Shown piece by piece: positions 18,539-27,207 of a stretch of 64,000 nt of DNA. The notes under the pieces are model-generated. The model made no database searches. It was not told where the DNA came from and worked only from the letters and a program-made list of their open reading frames with translations. The translations under genes and the position numbers were made by a program. The stretch covers positions 4,932,501 to 4,996,500 of the forward strand of contig NZ_CP081299.1 in NCBI RefSeq assembly GCF_019711195.1, written 5' to 3'. Numbering within the stretch: the first letter of the stretch is position 1; each line of letters begins with the position of its first letter. Source of the stretch: Dyadobacter sp. NIV53. Lineage in GTDB: Bacteria > Bacteroidota > Bacteroidia > Cytophagales > Spirosomataceae.

Positions 18539-19534
18539 TTACACAATAAACGGCTTAATCACCCTCGCATTATGCTTTTTCAGCTCGACAAATAACTTAT
18601 TGAGCATATCATCCCCATGATAAATTCCTATAATCGTGCCTCCTGAACCCGCAAATTTAGCTGATGCGCCACAAGCTCTCGCTGCATTGATCAGTTTTTT
18701 ATTCGATTCAGGAACATTATATATCTTACATCTCAGGTCAAAATTCTCATTCATTAATTGATGCAGATCTTCCGGGCGGCCTTCCAGTAATGCTTTTTGC
18801 CCGTCTTCTGCTTTTTGCGCAATGGCCGCCAATGTGTCAATTATGTCTTTTTCACCGCGGTCATAACGGGTTCTCACATCGCTGTGAACTTTGCCAGAGA
18901 CTTTGCTAAGATTGGTATTATAGGCAACGTATAATTTAGGAAGTAAGGCAGGATTTATTTTTTCATATTTACCATAACCCTGATCCTGGATTAGTTTCTG
19001 GTCAAAATCCATGTAAACACACCCTTCGTAACACTGGATAACCCTGTCCTGTAAACCAGCCGTAATTCCGAGTTCCTCGGTTTCAGTCACCATTACAAGT
19101 TGCGGAAGATATTCGATTGGAATTTCTACTTTATAAAACTGCATCAGTGCCCGGAATAATGCGACTACAATCGCACTCGATCCTGACATGCCAACCTGGC
19201 GTGGAATGGAAGACCTGTACCGTACAGTGAAGTTTCTGTTTGGCAGTTTGATATTATTTTCTTCACAATAATCTCCAAACTTTTTGATACCCGCTTTAAT
19301 TAATGGTATTCCGCCATTATAACCAAGCATACTTACAGAATCACGGAGATGGAAAATACTCCGGAATGTGCTTTCATCCTGTGTTTGCGGGTCAATATGT
19401 AGTTCAGGAGATTCGTATAAAGAAATGGAAGCACCGAAATTTCTAACAGAAATAGATATCGTTTTCCCATAAAAACCATCGGAAGGATTGCCTAATAACC
19501 CGGCGCGGGCATAAGCTCTTGTTTCAATTATCAA
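18539..19534 (-). CDS. GHMP-family sugar kinase, glucuronokinase-like
   Basis: The 331-residue protein has the three GHMP motifs: ARAGLLGNPSDGFYGKTIS (motif 1), the ATP-binding IPRQVGMSGSSAIVVAL (motif 2, about residues 112-128) and the C-terminal AKFAGSGGTIIGI (motif 3). The N-terminal layout is that of plant glucuronokinase-type enzymes rather than galactokinase. It would phosphorylate a sugar at C1 with ATP; glucuronate is the best guess, not proven. A -7-like TAGATTTG lies 18 bases before the start on the minus strand. Pairing with galU suggests an activation route to UDP-sugars. Confidence 0.75.
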   Translation of the reverse strand: MIIETRAYARAGLLGNPSDGFYGKTISISVRNFGASISLYESPELHIDPQTQDESTFRSIFHLRDSVSMLGYNGGIPLIKAGIKKFGDYCEENNIKLPNRNFTVRYRSSIPRQVGMSGSSAIVVALFRALMQFYKVEIPIEYLPQLVMVTETEELGITAGLQDRVIQCYEGCVYMDFDQKLIQDQGYGKYEKINPALLPKLYVAYNTNLSKVSGKVHSDVRTRYDRGEKDIIDTLAAIAQKAEDGQKALLEGRPEDLHQLMNENFDLRCKIYNVPESNKKLINAARACGASAKFAGSGGTIIGIYHGDDMLNKLFVELKKHNARVIKPFIV

Positions 19535-19639
19535 AGTGAAGTTTTTTTTGTCAAATCTAATAACAAATTGACGACAGATTCCACTTTTGCCCCTGAATTT
19601 AGAAATTACGAAATCGAAAGTTCAGTAACCGGGAATAAA

Positions 19640-19681
19640 AAAAGCAGAACCCGAAATGTTGCCACTTCGGGTTCTGCTTTT
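19640..19681 (-). terminator. Terminator of the first yceI-like gene
   Basis: Arms AAAAGCAGAACCCGAA (19640-19655) and TTCGGGTTCTGCTTTT (19666-19681) form a 16-bp perfect stem, with a T run following on the minus strand. It starts 21 bases beyond the stop codon at 19702. Confidence 0.85.
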
Positions 19682-19701
19682 AACAATATATCGGATTTAT
19701 A

Positions 19702-20229
19702 TTATTGTTTTATCAACTGGATATTAGCAATGATTTTTACATCGTCGCCCACTACAACACCACCTGCTTCGGTAACTGCGCTCCACGTCAGGCCAAATTC
19801 TTTACGGTTAATTTTACCTGTAACTTCAAAACCCGATTTATTCTGGCCATAGAAATCAGTCATATTACCGCCATATTCCGCTTTAAATTCAAAAGGTTTG
19901 GTAACATCTTTTACAGTAAGATCACCTTTTAGTGTGTAAGTATCATCATCAGTTTTAACCGAAGTACCAGTAAATGAAAGCTTAGGGAATTTTTCAGAAT
20001 CAAAAAATTCAGCCGATCTCAAATGCTCATCACGTTGTGCCTGGTTGGTATCAATGCTCGTTGTATCAGCAGCGAATGTTATTTTGGCGCCGTCGAAATC
20101 TTCTGTTTCTGTTTCAGCTGATCCTTCAAAAGTTTTGAATGAACCCGTTACAGTTGAAATTACAAGATGTTTAACTTTAAATTGAACTTCGGAATGTGTT
20201 GGGTCAATGACCCATTTTGTAGTTGCCAT
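19702..20229 (-). CDS. YceI family protein (no signal peptide)
   Basis: The 175-residue lipocalin-like YceI protein begins directly MATTKWVIDPTHSEVQFKVKHLVIS and has no signal sequence, so it should be cytoplasmic, unlike E. coli YceI. The conserved blocks FDSEKFPKLSFTG, LTVKDVTKPFEFKAEYGG and FGLTWSAVTEAGGVVVGDDV are present. YceI folds bind long isoprenoid chains; the exact role is unknown. Overlapping palindromes lie just before the start. A second, exported YceI is encoded at 32646-33181. Confidence 0.85.
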   Translation of the reverse strand: MATTKWVIDPTHSEVQFKVKHLVISTVTGSFKTFEGSAETETEDFDGAKITFAADTTSIDTNQAQRDEHLRSAEFFDSEKFPKLSFTGTSVKTDDDTYTLKGDLTVKDVTKPFEFKAEYGGNMTDFYGQNKSGFEVTGKINRKEFGLTWSAVTEAGGVVVGDDVKIIANIQLIKQ

Positions 20230-20253
20230 ATCAGTTTTAAAATTTTATGTATT

Positions 20254-20276
20254 TACATTTAATGTATATACATGTA
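20254..20276 (-). promoter_or_regulatory. Overlapping dyads upstream of yceI-like gene
   Basis: Three overlapping dyads occupy 23 bases: TACATTTAATGTA (20254-20266), TGTATATACA (20263-20272) and TACATGTA (20269-20276). They lie 25-47 bases before the start codon at 20229, a usual operator position. The regulator is unknown. Confidence 0.35.
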
Positions 20277-20306
20277 ATTTATAAAAATGGTTTCATTTTT
20301 ATAAAA

Positions 20307-20336
20307 AAAATCTCAATCATATTTGATTGAGATTTT
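20307..20336 (-). terminator. Terminator of the LolA-like gene
   Basis: Arms AAAATCTCAATCA (20307-20319) and TGATTGAGATTTT (20324-20336) form a 13-bp stem with a T run after it on the minus strand (plus A run 20303-20310). It lies 53 bases past the stop at 20389. Confidence 0.7.
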
Positions 20337-20388
20337 AAGAAGCCAATTTTTTATTGATGACGTTCAAAGCTTGAAACTTTGAACTCCA

Positions 20389-21120
20389 TTAATTCGGCAT
20401 ATCAAAAATACTATCGTCAATTTTAGGGTTGATCTCAACGGATGCGATCTTGTTGACCATAGACATACCTGGCATCGCAGTAGTTGTTACCTCCGAGGAG
20501 AATGGAAATGTTATTCCGTCAATCTGTTTAAAATCGGATTGTAAACTTTCCGTTTTTATGTCTTGGCCATTCATAGGAACTGTTGCAACTATTTTCAGAA
20601 TATAGAACGTATCTTTTGATATGTAATTTTCCTGCCTGATACCATTTTTTAAAGTCATCACGACTTTATATGTTTTAGCACCGGCAATATCCTGTTCACC
20701 TTCCAGAGCTAATGTGTATCCTTTTTGTTTGTAGTTGTATAAGCCGGTAAGATCAGTTTGTGAAACCATAGTCTTCACAACATCTTCCGGCAATGCCGTA
20801 GCTTTATCCTGTCCGGCCATTGGATTGATCATCCATCCTGTATTTCCATTCACAGCCTGTACGATCGTCATTCCCTGTGCCGTGGTTTCTGTCCTGAAAC
20901 CTTTGTCCTGTACAATTGTAGTTGTTACCGGCATTTCCATATTCATCACTTCCATATTAGCAGAAATTTTCACACTTTTCAGCTTTGAAAGTTTATCTGC
21001 TCCACCCATGGCCGTAATGTGTTTTGCTACGATATCGTCTAATGATTGTGCATAAGATACATTCACAAATCCGGCGATAAGAATGATAACCAGTAGTTTA
21101 AAATATTTGTAATGGCGCAT
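20389..21120 (-). CDS. LolA/LolB-fold outer-membrane lipoprotein-sorting-like protein
   Basis: The 243-residue protein has a signal peptide ending in NVSYAQ. The body starts SLDDIVAKHITAMGGADKLSKLKSV, the usual opening of Bacteroidota proteins annotated as outer membrane lipoprotein-sorting protein. A curved beta-sheet follows, with strands such as ALEGEQDIAGAKTYKVVMTLKNG, and it ends SIFDMPN. It should be periplasmic and may bind a lipid or acyl chain, but no substrate is known for this subfamily. It is a single gene with its own terminator. Confidence 0.7.
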   Translation of the reverse strand: MRHYKYFKLLVIILIAGFVNVSYAQSLDDIVAKHITAMGGADKLSKLKSVKISANMEVMNMEMPVTTTIVQDKGFRTETTAQGMTIVQAVNGNTGWMINPMAGQDKATALPEDVVKTMVSQTDLTGLYNYKQKGYTLALEGEQDIAGAKTYKVVMTLKNGIRQENYISKDTFYILKIVATVPMNGQDIKTESLQSDFKQIDGITFPFSSEVTTTAMPGMSMVNKIASVEINPKIDDSIFDMPN

Positions 21121-21207
21121 ATCAGTTTATTTTTTGATAGGTAAAACTATGGATTTAAATTTTAATTTTTCAAACTAAGCTACATCATATTAATAAAGTC
21201 ATAAAAA

Positions 21208-21235
21208 AAGCGGACAGAAATAATTCTGTCCGCTT
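21208..21235 (-). terminator. Terminator of the atpA-atpG unit
   Basis: Arms AAGCGGACAGAA (21208-21219) and TTCTGTCCGCTT (21224-21235) form a 12-bp stem. A T run follows on the minus strand (plus A run 21203-21209). It lies 77 bases past the atpG stop. Confidence 0.75.
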
Positions 21236-21311
21236 CATTTCTATCTGCAATGTTTTTTTCAAGCTCTTGTTTATATTGTAAACTTTGAACTCCCTGTTAC
21301 AAACCTTTAAA

Positions 21312-22196
21312 TTAGTTTTTCAAAGCTTCTGCTCCACCAACAATTTCAAGAATTTCTGTTGTAATAGCAGCCTGACGTGTACGGTTATAAACCAGTTTCA
21401 GTGCTTTCAAAAGCTCCTGGGCATTTTCAGTTGCTTTCTCCATAGCTGTCATACGCGCGCCCTGCTCTGATGCATTCGATTCAAGAACAGACCTGTATAG
21501 TTGTATTTTCAACGATTTTGGAATTAACTCAGCCAGAATCTCTTCCTCAGTCGGTTCAAAAATATAGTTAACTTCTGACGTTTTGGTTTTTTTTACCGTT
21601 GAATCAGAAATAATCGGAAGATATTGATCCGTATGTATAATTTGAGTAGCTACATTTTTGAATTCATTAAATACCAGGTCAACAGCATCGTAGCGGCCTT
21701 CTGAGAAATCTTTCATGATGATTTCAGCAGCTTGTTTGGCCACAACAAAACTTAACCGGGTAAATAAATTGGTGAATTCAGTATTCACTTTAAAACCTCT
21801 GCGTACAAATGCTTCCGCACCTTTTTTCCCAATTGCGAATATCTCAACATTGCCTTTTTCAGCTTGCTGGGAATATTTTTCCTGGATAAGCAATAAAGTA
21901 GCTTTTACTATATTAGTATTAAAAGCGCCGCATAATCCACGATCGGAAGTTATTACGACGATCAATACTTTTTCAATTGCACGAACCGTTTTTAACGGGC
22001 TGTCGGATGAATTTTCTGTTCCTGCGGATACAGTCGATAGCATGTCACCAAGCTTTTGGGCATAGGGACGCATCTGGATAATGTTATCCTGGGCTCTGCG
22101 CAATTTTGCAGCGGCCACCATTTTCATGGCCTTCGTAATTTGCTGAGTAGAATTAACCGATACGATCCGGTTACGTACTTCTTTTAAACTTGCCAT
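21312..22196 (-). CDS. atpG: ATP synthase F1 subunit gamma
   Basis: The 294-residue subunit begins MASLKEVRNRIVSVNSTQQITKAMKMVAAAKLRRAQ, the classic N-terminal coiled coil of gamma. It contains VVITSDRGLCGAFNTNIVK and ends with the C-terminal helix NRTRQAAITTEILEIVGGAEAL. It forms the central stalk that couples proton flow to ATP synthesis at the inner membrane. It follows atpA by 100 bases on the same strand. A GTTCAAAG-type motif lies between its stop and the terminator. Confidence 0.97.
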   Translation of the reverse strand: MASLKEVRNRIVSVNSTQQITKAMKMVAAAKLRRAQDNIIQMRPYAQKLGDMLSTVSAGTENSSDSPLKTVRAIEKVLIVVITSDRGLCGAFNTNIVKATLLLIQEKYSQQAEKGNVEIFAIGKKGAEAFVRRGFKVNTEFTNLFTRLSFVVAKQAAEIIMKDFSEGRYDAVDLVFNEFKNVATQIIHTDQYLPIISDSTVKKTKTSEVNYIFEPTEEEILAELIPKSLKIQLYRSVLESNASEQGARMTAMEKATENAQELLKALKLVYNRTRQAAITTEILEIVGGAEALKN

Positions 22197-22227
22197 TCTT
22201 TAAGGAAGTCTGTAATTATAGTCTTTA

Positions 22228-22283
22228 AGTTAAAAGTTTAGAGTTCAAAGTGTAGCTATACCCTGAACTTTGAACTTTTAACT
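22228..22283 (-). repeat. Inverted repeat between atpA and atpG
   Basis: AGTTAAAAGTT (22228-22238) and AACTTTTAACT (22273-22283) are perfect inverse copies, with inner TTCAAAGT / ACTTTGAA partly pairing. No U-tract follows, so it may be an mRNA processing or stability element between the two subunit genes rather than a terminator. It shares the GTTCAAAG motif found after two neighbouring genes. Confidence 0.5.
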
Positions 22284-22296
22284 AATAATGATTAGC

Positions 22297-23871
22297 TTAA
22301 TATTTTGCTGCTATTTCTCTTGCTACTTTATCAATGACGTCGGTTACACTGTTATCCAGCTTACCCGCACGAAGAGAGGCCAAAGTATCTTTATACTGTA
22401 CTGAAAGAATTGTCAGAAATTCAGTATCGAATTCTTTCACTTTTTCAACAGGTACTTTATCCAGCAAACCTTTTGTCGACGCATATACCGTAGCAACCTG
22501 CATTTCAATAGGAACAGGAGCATACTGAGGTTGTTTCAAAACCTCCTGATTGCGGCGTCCGCGGTCAATAGCAAGTTTGGTAGCCGCATCCAGATCTGAA
22601 CCGAATTTAGCAAAAGCTTCAAGTTCACGGAATTGAGCCTGATCAAGTTTCAGTGTTCCTGAAACTTTCTTCATTGACTTGATCTGAGCATTACCACCTA
22701 CACGGGATACCGAAATACCTACGTTGATCGCAGGACGGATACCAGAGTTAAACAAGTTAGATTCCAAGAATATCTGTCCGTCGGTAATCGAAATTACGTT
22801 GGTAGGAATATAAGCAGAAACGTCACCAGCCTGGGTTTCAATAATAGGAAGAGCAGTTAAAGAACCACCACCTTTTACGATATCTTTCAACGAAGGCGGA
22901 AGGTCATTCATATTAGCTGCAATGCCATCGTCATTGATAATCTTCGCTGCACGTTCCAATAAACGGCTGTGCAGATAAAACACATCACCCGGATATGCCT
23001 CACGGCCGGGAGGACGACGTAATAGCAAAGAAACTTCACGGTAAGAAACCGCTTGTTTTGAAAGGTCATCATAAACAACCAATGCCGGACGACCTGTATC
23101 ACGGAAATATTCACCAATCGCTGCACCTGTAAATGGAGCATAAAACTGCATTGGAGAAGGATCAGATGCTCCTGCCGCAACAATTACCGTGTAATCCATT
23201 GCACCATAACGACGAAGAGTTGCTTCAATACCTTTAATGGTAGAAGCTTTTTGTCCGCAGGCTACATAGATACAGAATACAGGTTCACCTTTTTCAAAGT
23301 ATTCCCTTTGATTGATGATAGTATCAATGGCAACAGCAGTTTTTCCAGTCTGGCGGTCACCAATGATCAGCTCACGTTGTCCGCGTCCGATAGGTATCAT
23401 TGCATCAATCGCTTTAATTCCTGTCTGAAGAGGCTCCGTAACAGGCTGACGGAAAATAACACCGGGTGCTTTACGCTCCAGTGGCATTTCGTACAACTTT
23501 CCTTGTATAGGGCCGTTTCCGTCGATAGGTTCTGCCAGTGTATTTACAACACGGCCGATAATCCCTTCACCAACTTTTACAGAAGCGATTTCTTTTGTAC
23601 GCTTCACGGTGTCCCCTTCTTTTATTTCACTGGAATCACCAAGCAAAACTGCTCCGACGTTGTCTTCCTCAAGGTTGAGAGCGAGCGCCTTTAAGCCGTT
23701 ATCAAATACAAGCAGCTCACCTGCCTGAACTTGAGAAAGGCCGTAAATACGGGCAACACCATCACCAACCTGAAGGACTGTTCCTACTTCTTCGAGTTCC
23801 GCTTCAGATTTAGCGCCTGCAAGTTGTTCACGCAGGATGGCCGAAACTTCATCCGGTCTAACAGATACCAT
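22297..23871 (-). CDS. atpA: ATP synthase F1 subunit alpha
   Basis: The 524-residue protein carries the Walker A motif GDRQTGKTAVAIDTI (about residues 169-183), VVYDDLSKQAVSYREVSLLLRRPPGREAYPGDVFYLHSRLLERA and the alpha-subunit signature near PAINVGISVSRVGG. It is full length. It is the non-catalytic nucleotide-binding subunit of the F1 head. The gene is the first of its unit here: the next gene upstream is divergent, so delta, b, c and a subunits must lie elsewhere. A clear Bacteroidota -7 box precedes it. Confidence 0.97.
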   Translation of the reverse strand: MVSVRPDEVSAILREQLAGAKSEAELEEVGTVLQVGDGVARIYGLSQVQAGELLVFDNGLKALALNLEEDNVGAVLLGDSSEIKEGDTVKRTKEIASVKVGEGIIGRVVNTLAEPIDGNGPIQGKLYEMPLERKAPGVIFRQPVTEPLQTGIKAIDAMIPIGRGQRELIIGDRQTGKTAVAIDTIINQREYFEKGEPVFCIYVACGQKASTIKGIEATLRRYGAMDYTVIVAAGASDPSPMQFYAPFTGAAIGEYFRDTGRPALVVYDDLSKQAVSYREVSLLLRRPPGREAYPGDVFYLHSRLLERAAKIINDDGIAANMNDLPPSLKDIVKGGGSLTALPIIETQAGDVSAYIPTNVISITDGQIFLESNLFNSGIRPAINVGISVSRVGGNAQIKSMKKVSGTLKLDQAQFRELEAFAKFGSDLDAATKLAIDRGRRNQEVLKQPQYAPVPIEMQVATVYASTKGLLDKVPVEKVKEFDTEFLTILSVQYKDTLASLRAGKLDNSVTDVIDKVAREIAAKY

Positions 23872-23921
23872 AGTATAATTGACTTATTTAGAGTATAGTA
23901 GTAAGATATTGAAATCAGCCG

Positions 23922-23929
23922 CAAAGGTA
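23922..23929 (-). promoter_or_regulatory. atpA promoter, -7 box TACCTTTG
   Basis: The minus strand reads TACCTTTGC, the typical Bacteroidota -7 element (TAnnTTTG), 51 bases before the atpA start codon. A T-rich stretch lies about 20 bases further upstream (23943-23950) at the -33 position, though without a clean TTTG. Confidence 0.55.
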
Positions 23930-24159
23930 GGGCTAATTTCGGTAAAAAAAGAATGTTTAATCCAAAAACAATAAGATGAAATTAGATTTTTCCAAGTTTA
24001 TGTATTTCCTGTGCTTTTGCTTAAATAATTGACCGCTCATCATTCATTCCGAACGTTTTTAAAACTTTTTTAGGTACTAATTGTGTTTTTGTTGTAATTG
24101 AGTTCGTTAATAAAAATTACAGATCAATAATTAAATTTACTTACCATCTTTTAAGTAGA

Positions 24160-24939
24160 ATGTACAAATTAGAAAAAACCATTTTAGCTGTTGTAATATG
24201 CGGAATTTTCACAACATCACAAAGTATTGCACAGACAACTAAAAAACCTGCCGCAGCTGTTCGTACTGTTAAAAAAGCTCCGGTAAGTGCCACAAAAACA
24301 GCTGTTACACCTGTTTTATTAAAAAATGAGATGGACTCTTTATCCGCTGCAATAGGAGTAAGTTTTTCGAATTCTCTTTCTTCTCAGGGTATAAGCAATA
24401 TTAATTCAGAAATACTTACCAAAACCATTAATACTTCTCTTAAAGGTGGTAAAACTACTTTCTCTGCTGAGGAAGCAAATAAATTTATAGGAAATTATTT
24501 TCAAAAAATAATGGGAGAAAAACAGAAGATTGACGAAAAAAATGGTGCTGTTGTAAGAGAAGAAGGGGAGAAATTCCTGGAAGAAAACAAGAAAAAAACG
24601 GGTGTTGTAACCACAGAAAGTGGCCTGCAATATGAAATTATAAAGGCAGGCGATGGTCCAAAGCCGACTGCAACAGATAAAGTTAAGACACATTACCATG
24701 GTACATTAATCAATGGAACGATTTTTGACAGTTCAGTTGACCGTGGCGAACCAATTGAATTTCCGGTTAATGGAGTTATTAAAGGATGGACAGAAGCACT
24801 TCAGTTAATGCCGGTAGGTTCAAAATGGAAATTATTTATTCCGTATCAGCTTGCGTATGGCGAACGGGCAGCAGGCCCTCAGATCCCGGCTTATTCGGCT
24901 TTGGTGTTTGAGGTTGAATTATTGGAAATAGTTAAATAG
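24160..24939 (+). CDS. Exported FKBP-type peptidyl-prolyl isomerase
   Basis: The 259-residue protein has a signal peptide (through SQSIAQ), a lysine/alanine-rich linker, an FKBP N-terminal dimerisation domain (about residues 55-145: MDSLSAAIGVSFSNSLSSQGI) and a C-terminal FKBP catalytic domain. The latter contains VKTHYHGTLINGTIFDSSVDRGEP, VIKGWTEALQLMPVGSKWKLFIP and the tail FEVELLEIVK. This is the FkpA/Mip layout; it should assist folding of periplasmic or outer-membrane proteins. The protease gene starts 12 bases later, so the two form a quality-control operon. Confidence 0.92.
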   Translation: MYKLEKTILAVVICGIFTTSQSIAQTTKKPAAAVRTVKKAPVSATKTAVTPVLLKNEMDSLSAAIGVSFSNSLSSQGISNINSEILTKTINTSLKGGKTTFSAEEANKFIGNYFQKIMGEKQKIDEKNGAVVREEGEKFLEENKKKTGVVTTESGLQYEIIKAGDGPKPTATDKVKTHYHGTLINGTIFDSSVDRGEPIEFPVNGVIKGWTEALQLMPVGSKWKLFIPYQLAYGERAAGPQIPAYSALVFEVELLEIVK

Positions 24940-24951
24940 GAAAAGTGAACG

Positions 24952-27069
24952 ATGAAAAAGTACTTAATTACTCTTATTCCGGTTATATTGCTAGGTTGGC
25001 AACGTGGTCCCGTTCAGGAAAAAGAAACGGTCGCTGTTACACCTACCTCGTTAGAAGAAGACATCAAGCCAATTCCTGCACAACAAAAGGCTGAGGAACT
25101 AACCACGCGTATTTTATCAAGTTATCATTATCGTAAATTAAAGCTCAATGATTCATTGTCTGCTGCGATTTATGATAAATATATTGATGGTATAGACCAT
25201 GGCCATTTGTATTATCTGGCTTCGGATCTTGCGGAATTTGAGAAGTACAAATTATCGTTTGATGATTATTTACAGAACCGGGAACTTGATGTTCCTTTCA
25301 ATATTTATAATGTTTTCAGAAAACGTTATAAAGAACGCAGTGACTACATTCAGACACTTTTGAAAGATGGTAAGCCATTCGATTATTCTGTGGATGAATC
25401 AATTAATACAGATCGTGAAAAGGCACCTTGGGCGAAAAGTACAGCTGAGCTGGATGATACCTGGAGGAAGTATTTAAAAAGTGAGGCATTGGACCTTAAA
25501 CTTGCCGGAAAAGCTGATACTGCTGTTGTTTCTACATTGCGCGACCGTTATAAAAACAGGGACCGTGCATTGGGACGTATCCGTACTGAACAGGTTTTCC
25601 AAATGTTTATGAATGCTTATGCTGAATCTATGGATCCGCATACAAGTTACTTCGCACCAACTGATGCTGGTTTGTTTAAACAGGAAATGAGCCAGTCTCT
25701 GGAAGGAATCGGAGCAGCACTTGGGGAACAGGATAACTACATTGTAATTAAAGATATTATTCCGGGTGGGCCTGCCTTTAAGGGAAAACAACTCAAAAAA
25801 GAGGATAAGATAGTAGCCGTTGCCCAGGGTGATGAAGGTAAAATGGTGGACATTGTCGGCTGGTTTGTGAGTGACGCTGTTAAATTGATAAAGGGTCCAA
25901 AATCAACTGTTGTGAGATTACAGATCGTTTCTGCTGACGCACTTTCGGGCAGTACTCCAAAAGAATATAGATTAGTCCGGGAAAAAATCAAACTGGAAGA
26001 CCAACGTGCAAAAAAGGAAATTGTATCAATTAATTCTGGTAAGAAGGATTACAAAATTGGTGTAATTGATATCCCAATGTTCTACCGTGATTTTGAGGGT
26101 GCACAGCATAAAGAAAAAGAATTTTCGAGCACAACCCGTGATGTACAAAAAATAATTACTGAACTGCAGGCTGAAAATGTTGACGGTATTGTAATCGACT
26201 TACGTAATAATGGCGGTGGATCACTAACAGAAGCTGTTTCGCTGACTGGTTTATTCATTAACAGAGGGCCGGTTGTTCAGGTAAAAGAAGGCCCGGGCGA
26301 AGTAGAAGTTCAATCGGATAATGATCCTACTATCGCTTATGATGGTCCAATGGCCGTATTGGTTAACAGGTTCAGTGCCTCTGCTTCTGAAATTTTTGCG
26401 GCGGCAATCCAGGATTACAAACGCGGAATTATTGTAGGTGAGCAAACTTACGGTAAAGGAACGGTACAAACCTTGATTGACCTGAACCAGTGGGCACCAA
26501 AAGAAACGGATCAGCTAGGACAGGTGAAACTGACAGTTGCTAAATTTTACCGGATCAATGGTAGCAGTACACAGCTAAAAGGTGTAATGCCGGATATGGA
26601 ACTACCAACAGCGTTCAAAATCAATGAATATGGTGAAGGTTCACAGCCAAGTGCTTTGCCATGGGATCAGATTGCTTCATCAAAATATGAGTTAACAACG
26701 CATGTTAATGATAAAGTAATTTCTCAGTTGCATGATAAATACAATCAGCGTCTTAAAACAGACGAAGAATTGAAATCTTTAGTAAAAACGCTGGATGAAT
26801 TTAAAAAAGCACGTGAGAACAAAATTGTTTCTTTACAGGAGTCGATACGTAAAGTGGAACGTGCTGATGCTGAGAAGAAAAGAGCTGCATTGAAACAGTT
26901 AGGTGAAGAAGGAGATGAGGACGAGGATGAACTGGATACTAAAACCACCGCAACTCCAAAAGAAGTAAAGAAGAAAAAGGATATTTACATAACAGAAACC
27001 GGGCGCATGCTGGCGGATCTGATTGTAATTTCTAAGGAGCCAAGCCTGGCAGGAGCTAAGAAAAAATAA
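24952..27069 (+). CDS. prc: Carboxy-terminal processing protease (Prc/Tsp, S41A)
   Basis: The 705-residue periplasmic protease has an N-terminal helical domain (about residues 40-230) and a PDZ domain (about 235-330, DNYIVIKDIIPGGPAFKGKQLKKEDKI). The S41 domain has DGIVIDLRNNGGGSL, the nucleophile in SASASEIFAAAI and the general-base lysine in GEQTYGKGTVQT. A C-terminal DUF3340-like helical segment (about 560-705) follows. It degrades or trims envelope proteins from their C-termini. It is directly downstream of the FKBP isomerase and ends at a strong terminator. Confidence 0.93.
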   Translation: MKKYLITLIPVILLGWQRGPVQEKETVAVTPTSLEEDIKPIPAQQKAEELTTRILSSYHYRKLKLNDSLSAAIYDKYIDGIDHGHLYYLASDLAEFEKYKLSFDDYLQNRELDVPFNIYNVFRKRYKERSDYIQTLLKDGKPFDYSVDESINTDREKAPWAKSTAELDDTWRKYLKSEALDLKLAGKADTAVVSTLRDRYKNRDRALGRIRTEQVFQMFMNAYAESMDPHTSYFAPTDAGLFKQEMSQSLEGIGAALGEQDNYIVIKDIIPGGPAFKGKQLKKEDKIVAVAQGDEGKMVDIVGWFVSDAVKLIKGPKSTVVRLQIVSADALSGSTPKEYRLVREKIKLEDQRAKKEIVSINSGKKDYKIGVIDIPMFYRDFEGAQHKEKEFSSTTRDVQKIITELQAENVDGIVIDLRNNGGGSLTEAVSLTGLFINRGPVVQVKEGPGEVEVQSDNDPTIAYDGPMAVLVNRFSASASEIFAAAIQDYKRGIIVGEQTYGKGTVQTLIDLNQWAPKETDQLGQVKLTVAKFYRINGSSTQLKGVMPDMELPTAFKINEYGEGSQPSALPWDQIASSKYELTTHVNDKVISQLHDKYNQRLKTDEELKSLVKTLDEFKKARENKIVSLQESIRKVERADAEKKRAALKQLGEEGDEDEDELDTKTTATPKEVKKKKDIYITETGRMLADLIVISKEPSLAGAKKK

Positions 27070-27091
27070 TTTGATATTTGTTTTAAAGATT

Positions 27092-27126
27092 AAGGCGCGG
27101 GGTAGATCATCTACTTCGCGCTTTTT
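27092..27126 (+). terminator. Terminator of the FKBP-prc operon
   Basis: Stem with arms GCGCGGGGTAGAT (27095-27107) and ATCTACTTCGCGC (27109-27121), two G-T wobbles, followed by TTTTT (27122-27126). It begins 22 bases after the prc stop. Confidence 0.85.
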
Positions 27127-27207
27127 ACTTGTACATTTTGTAGAATGACTGGTAATTCTTTCAGAAAATTATTTTTAGTTTATAAAAAACAGAATGTATA
27201 TTCGGGA

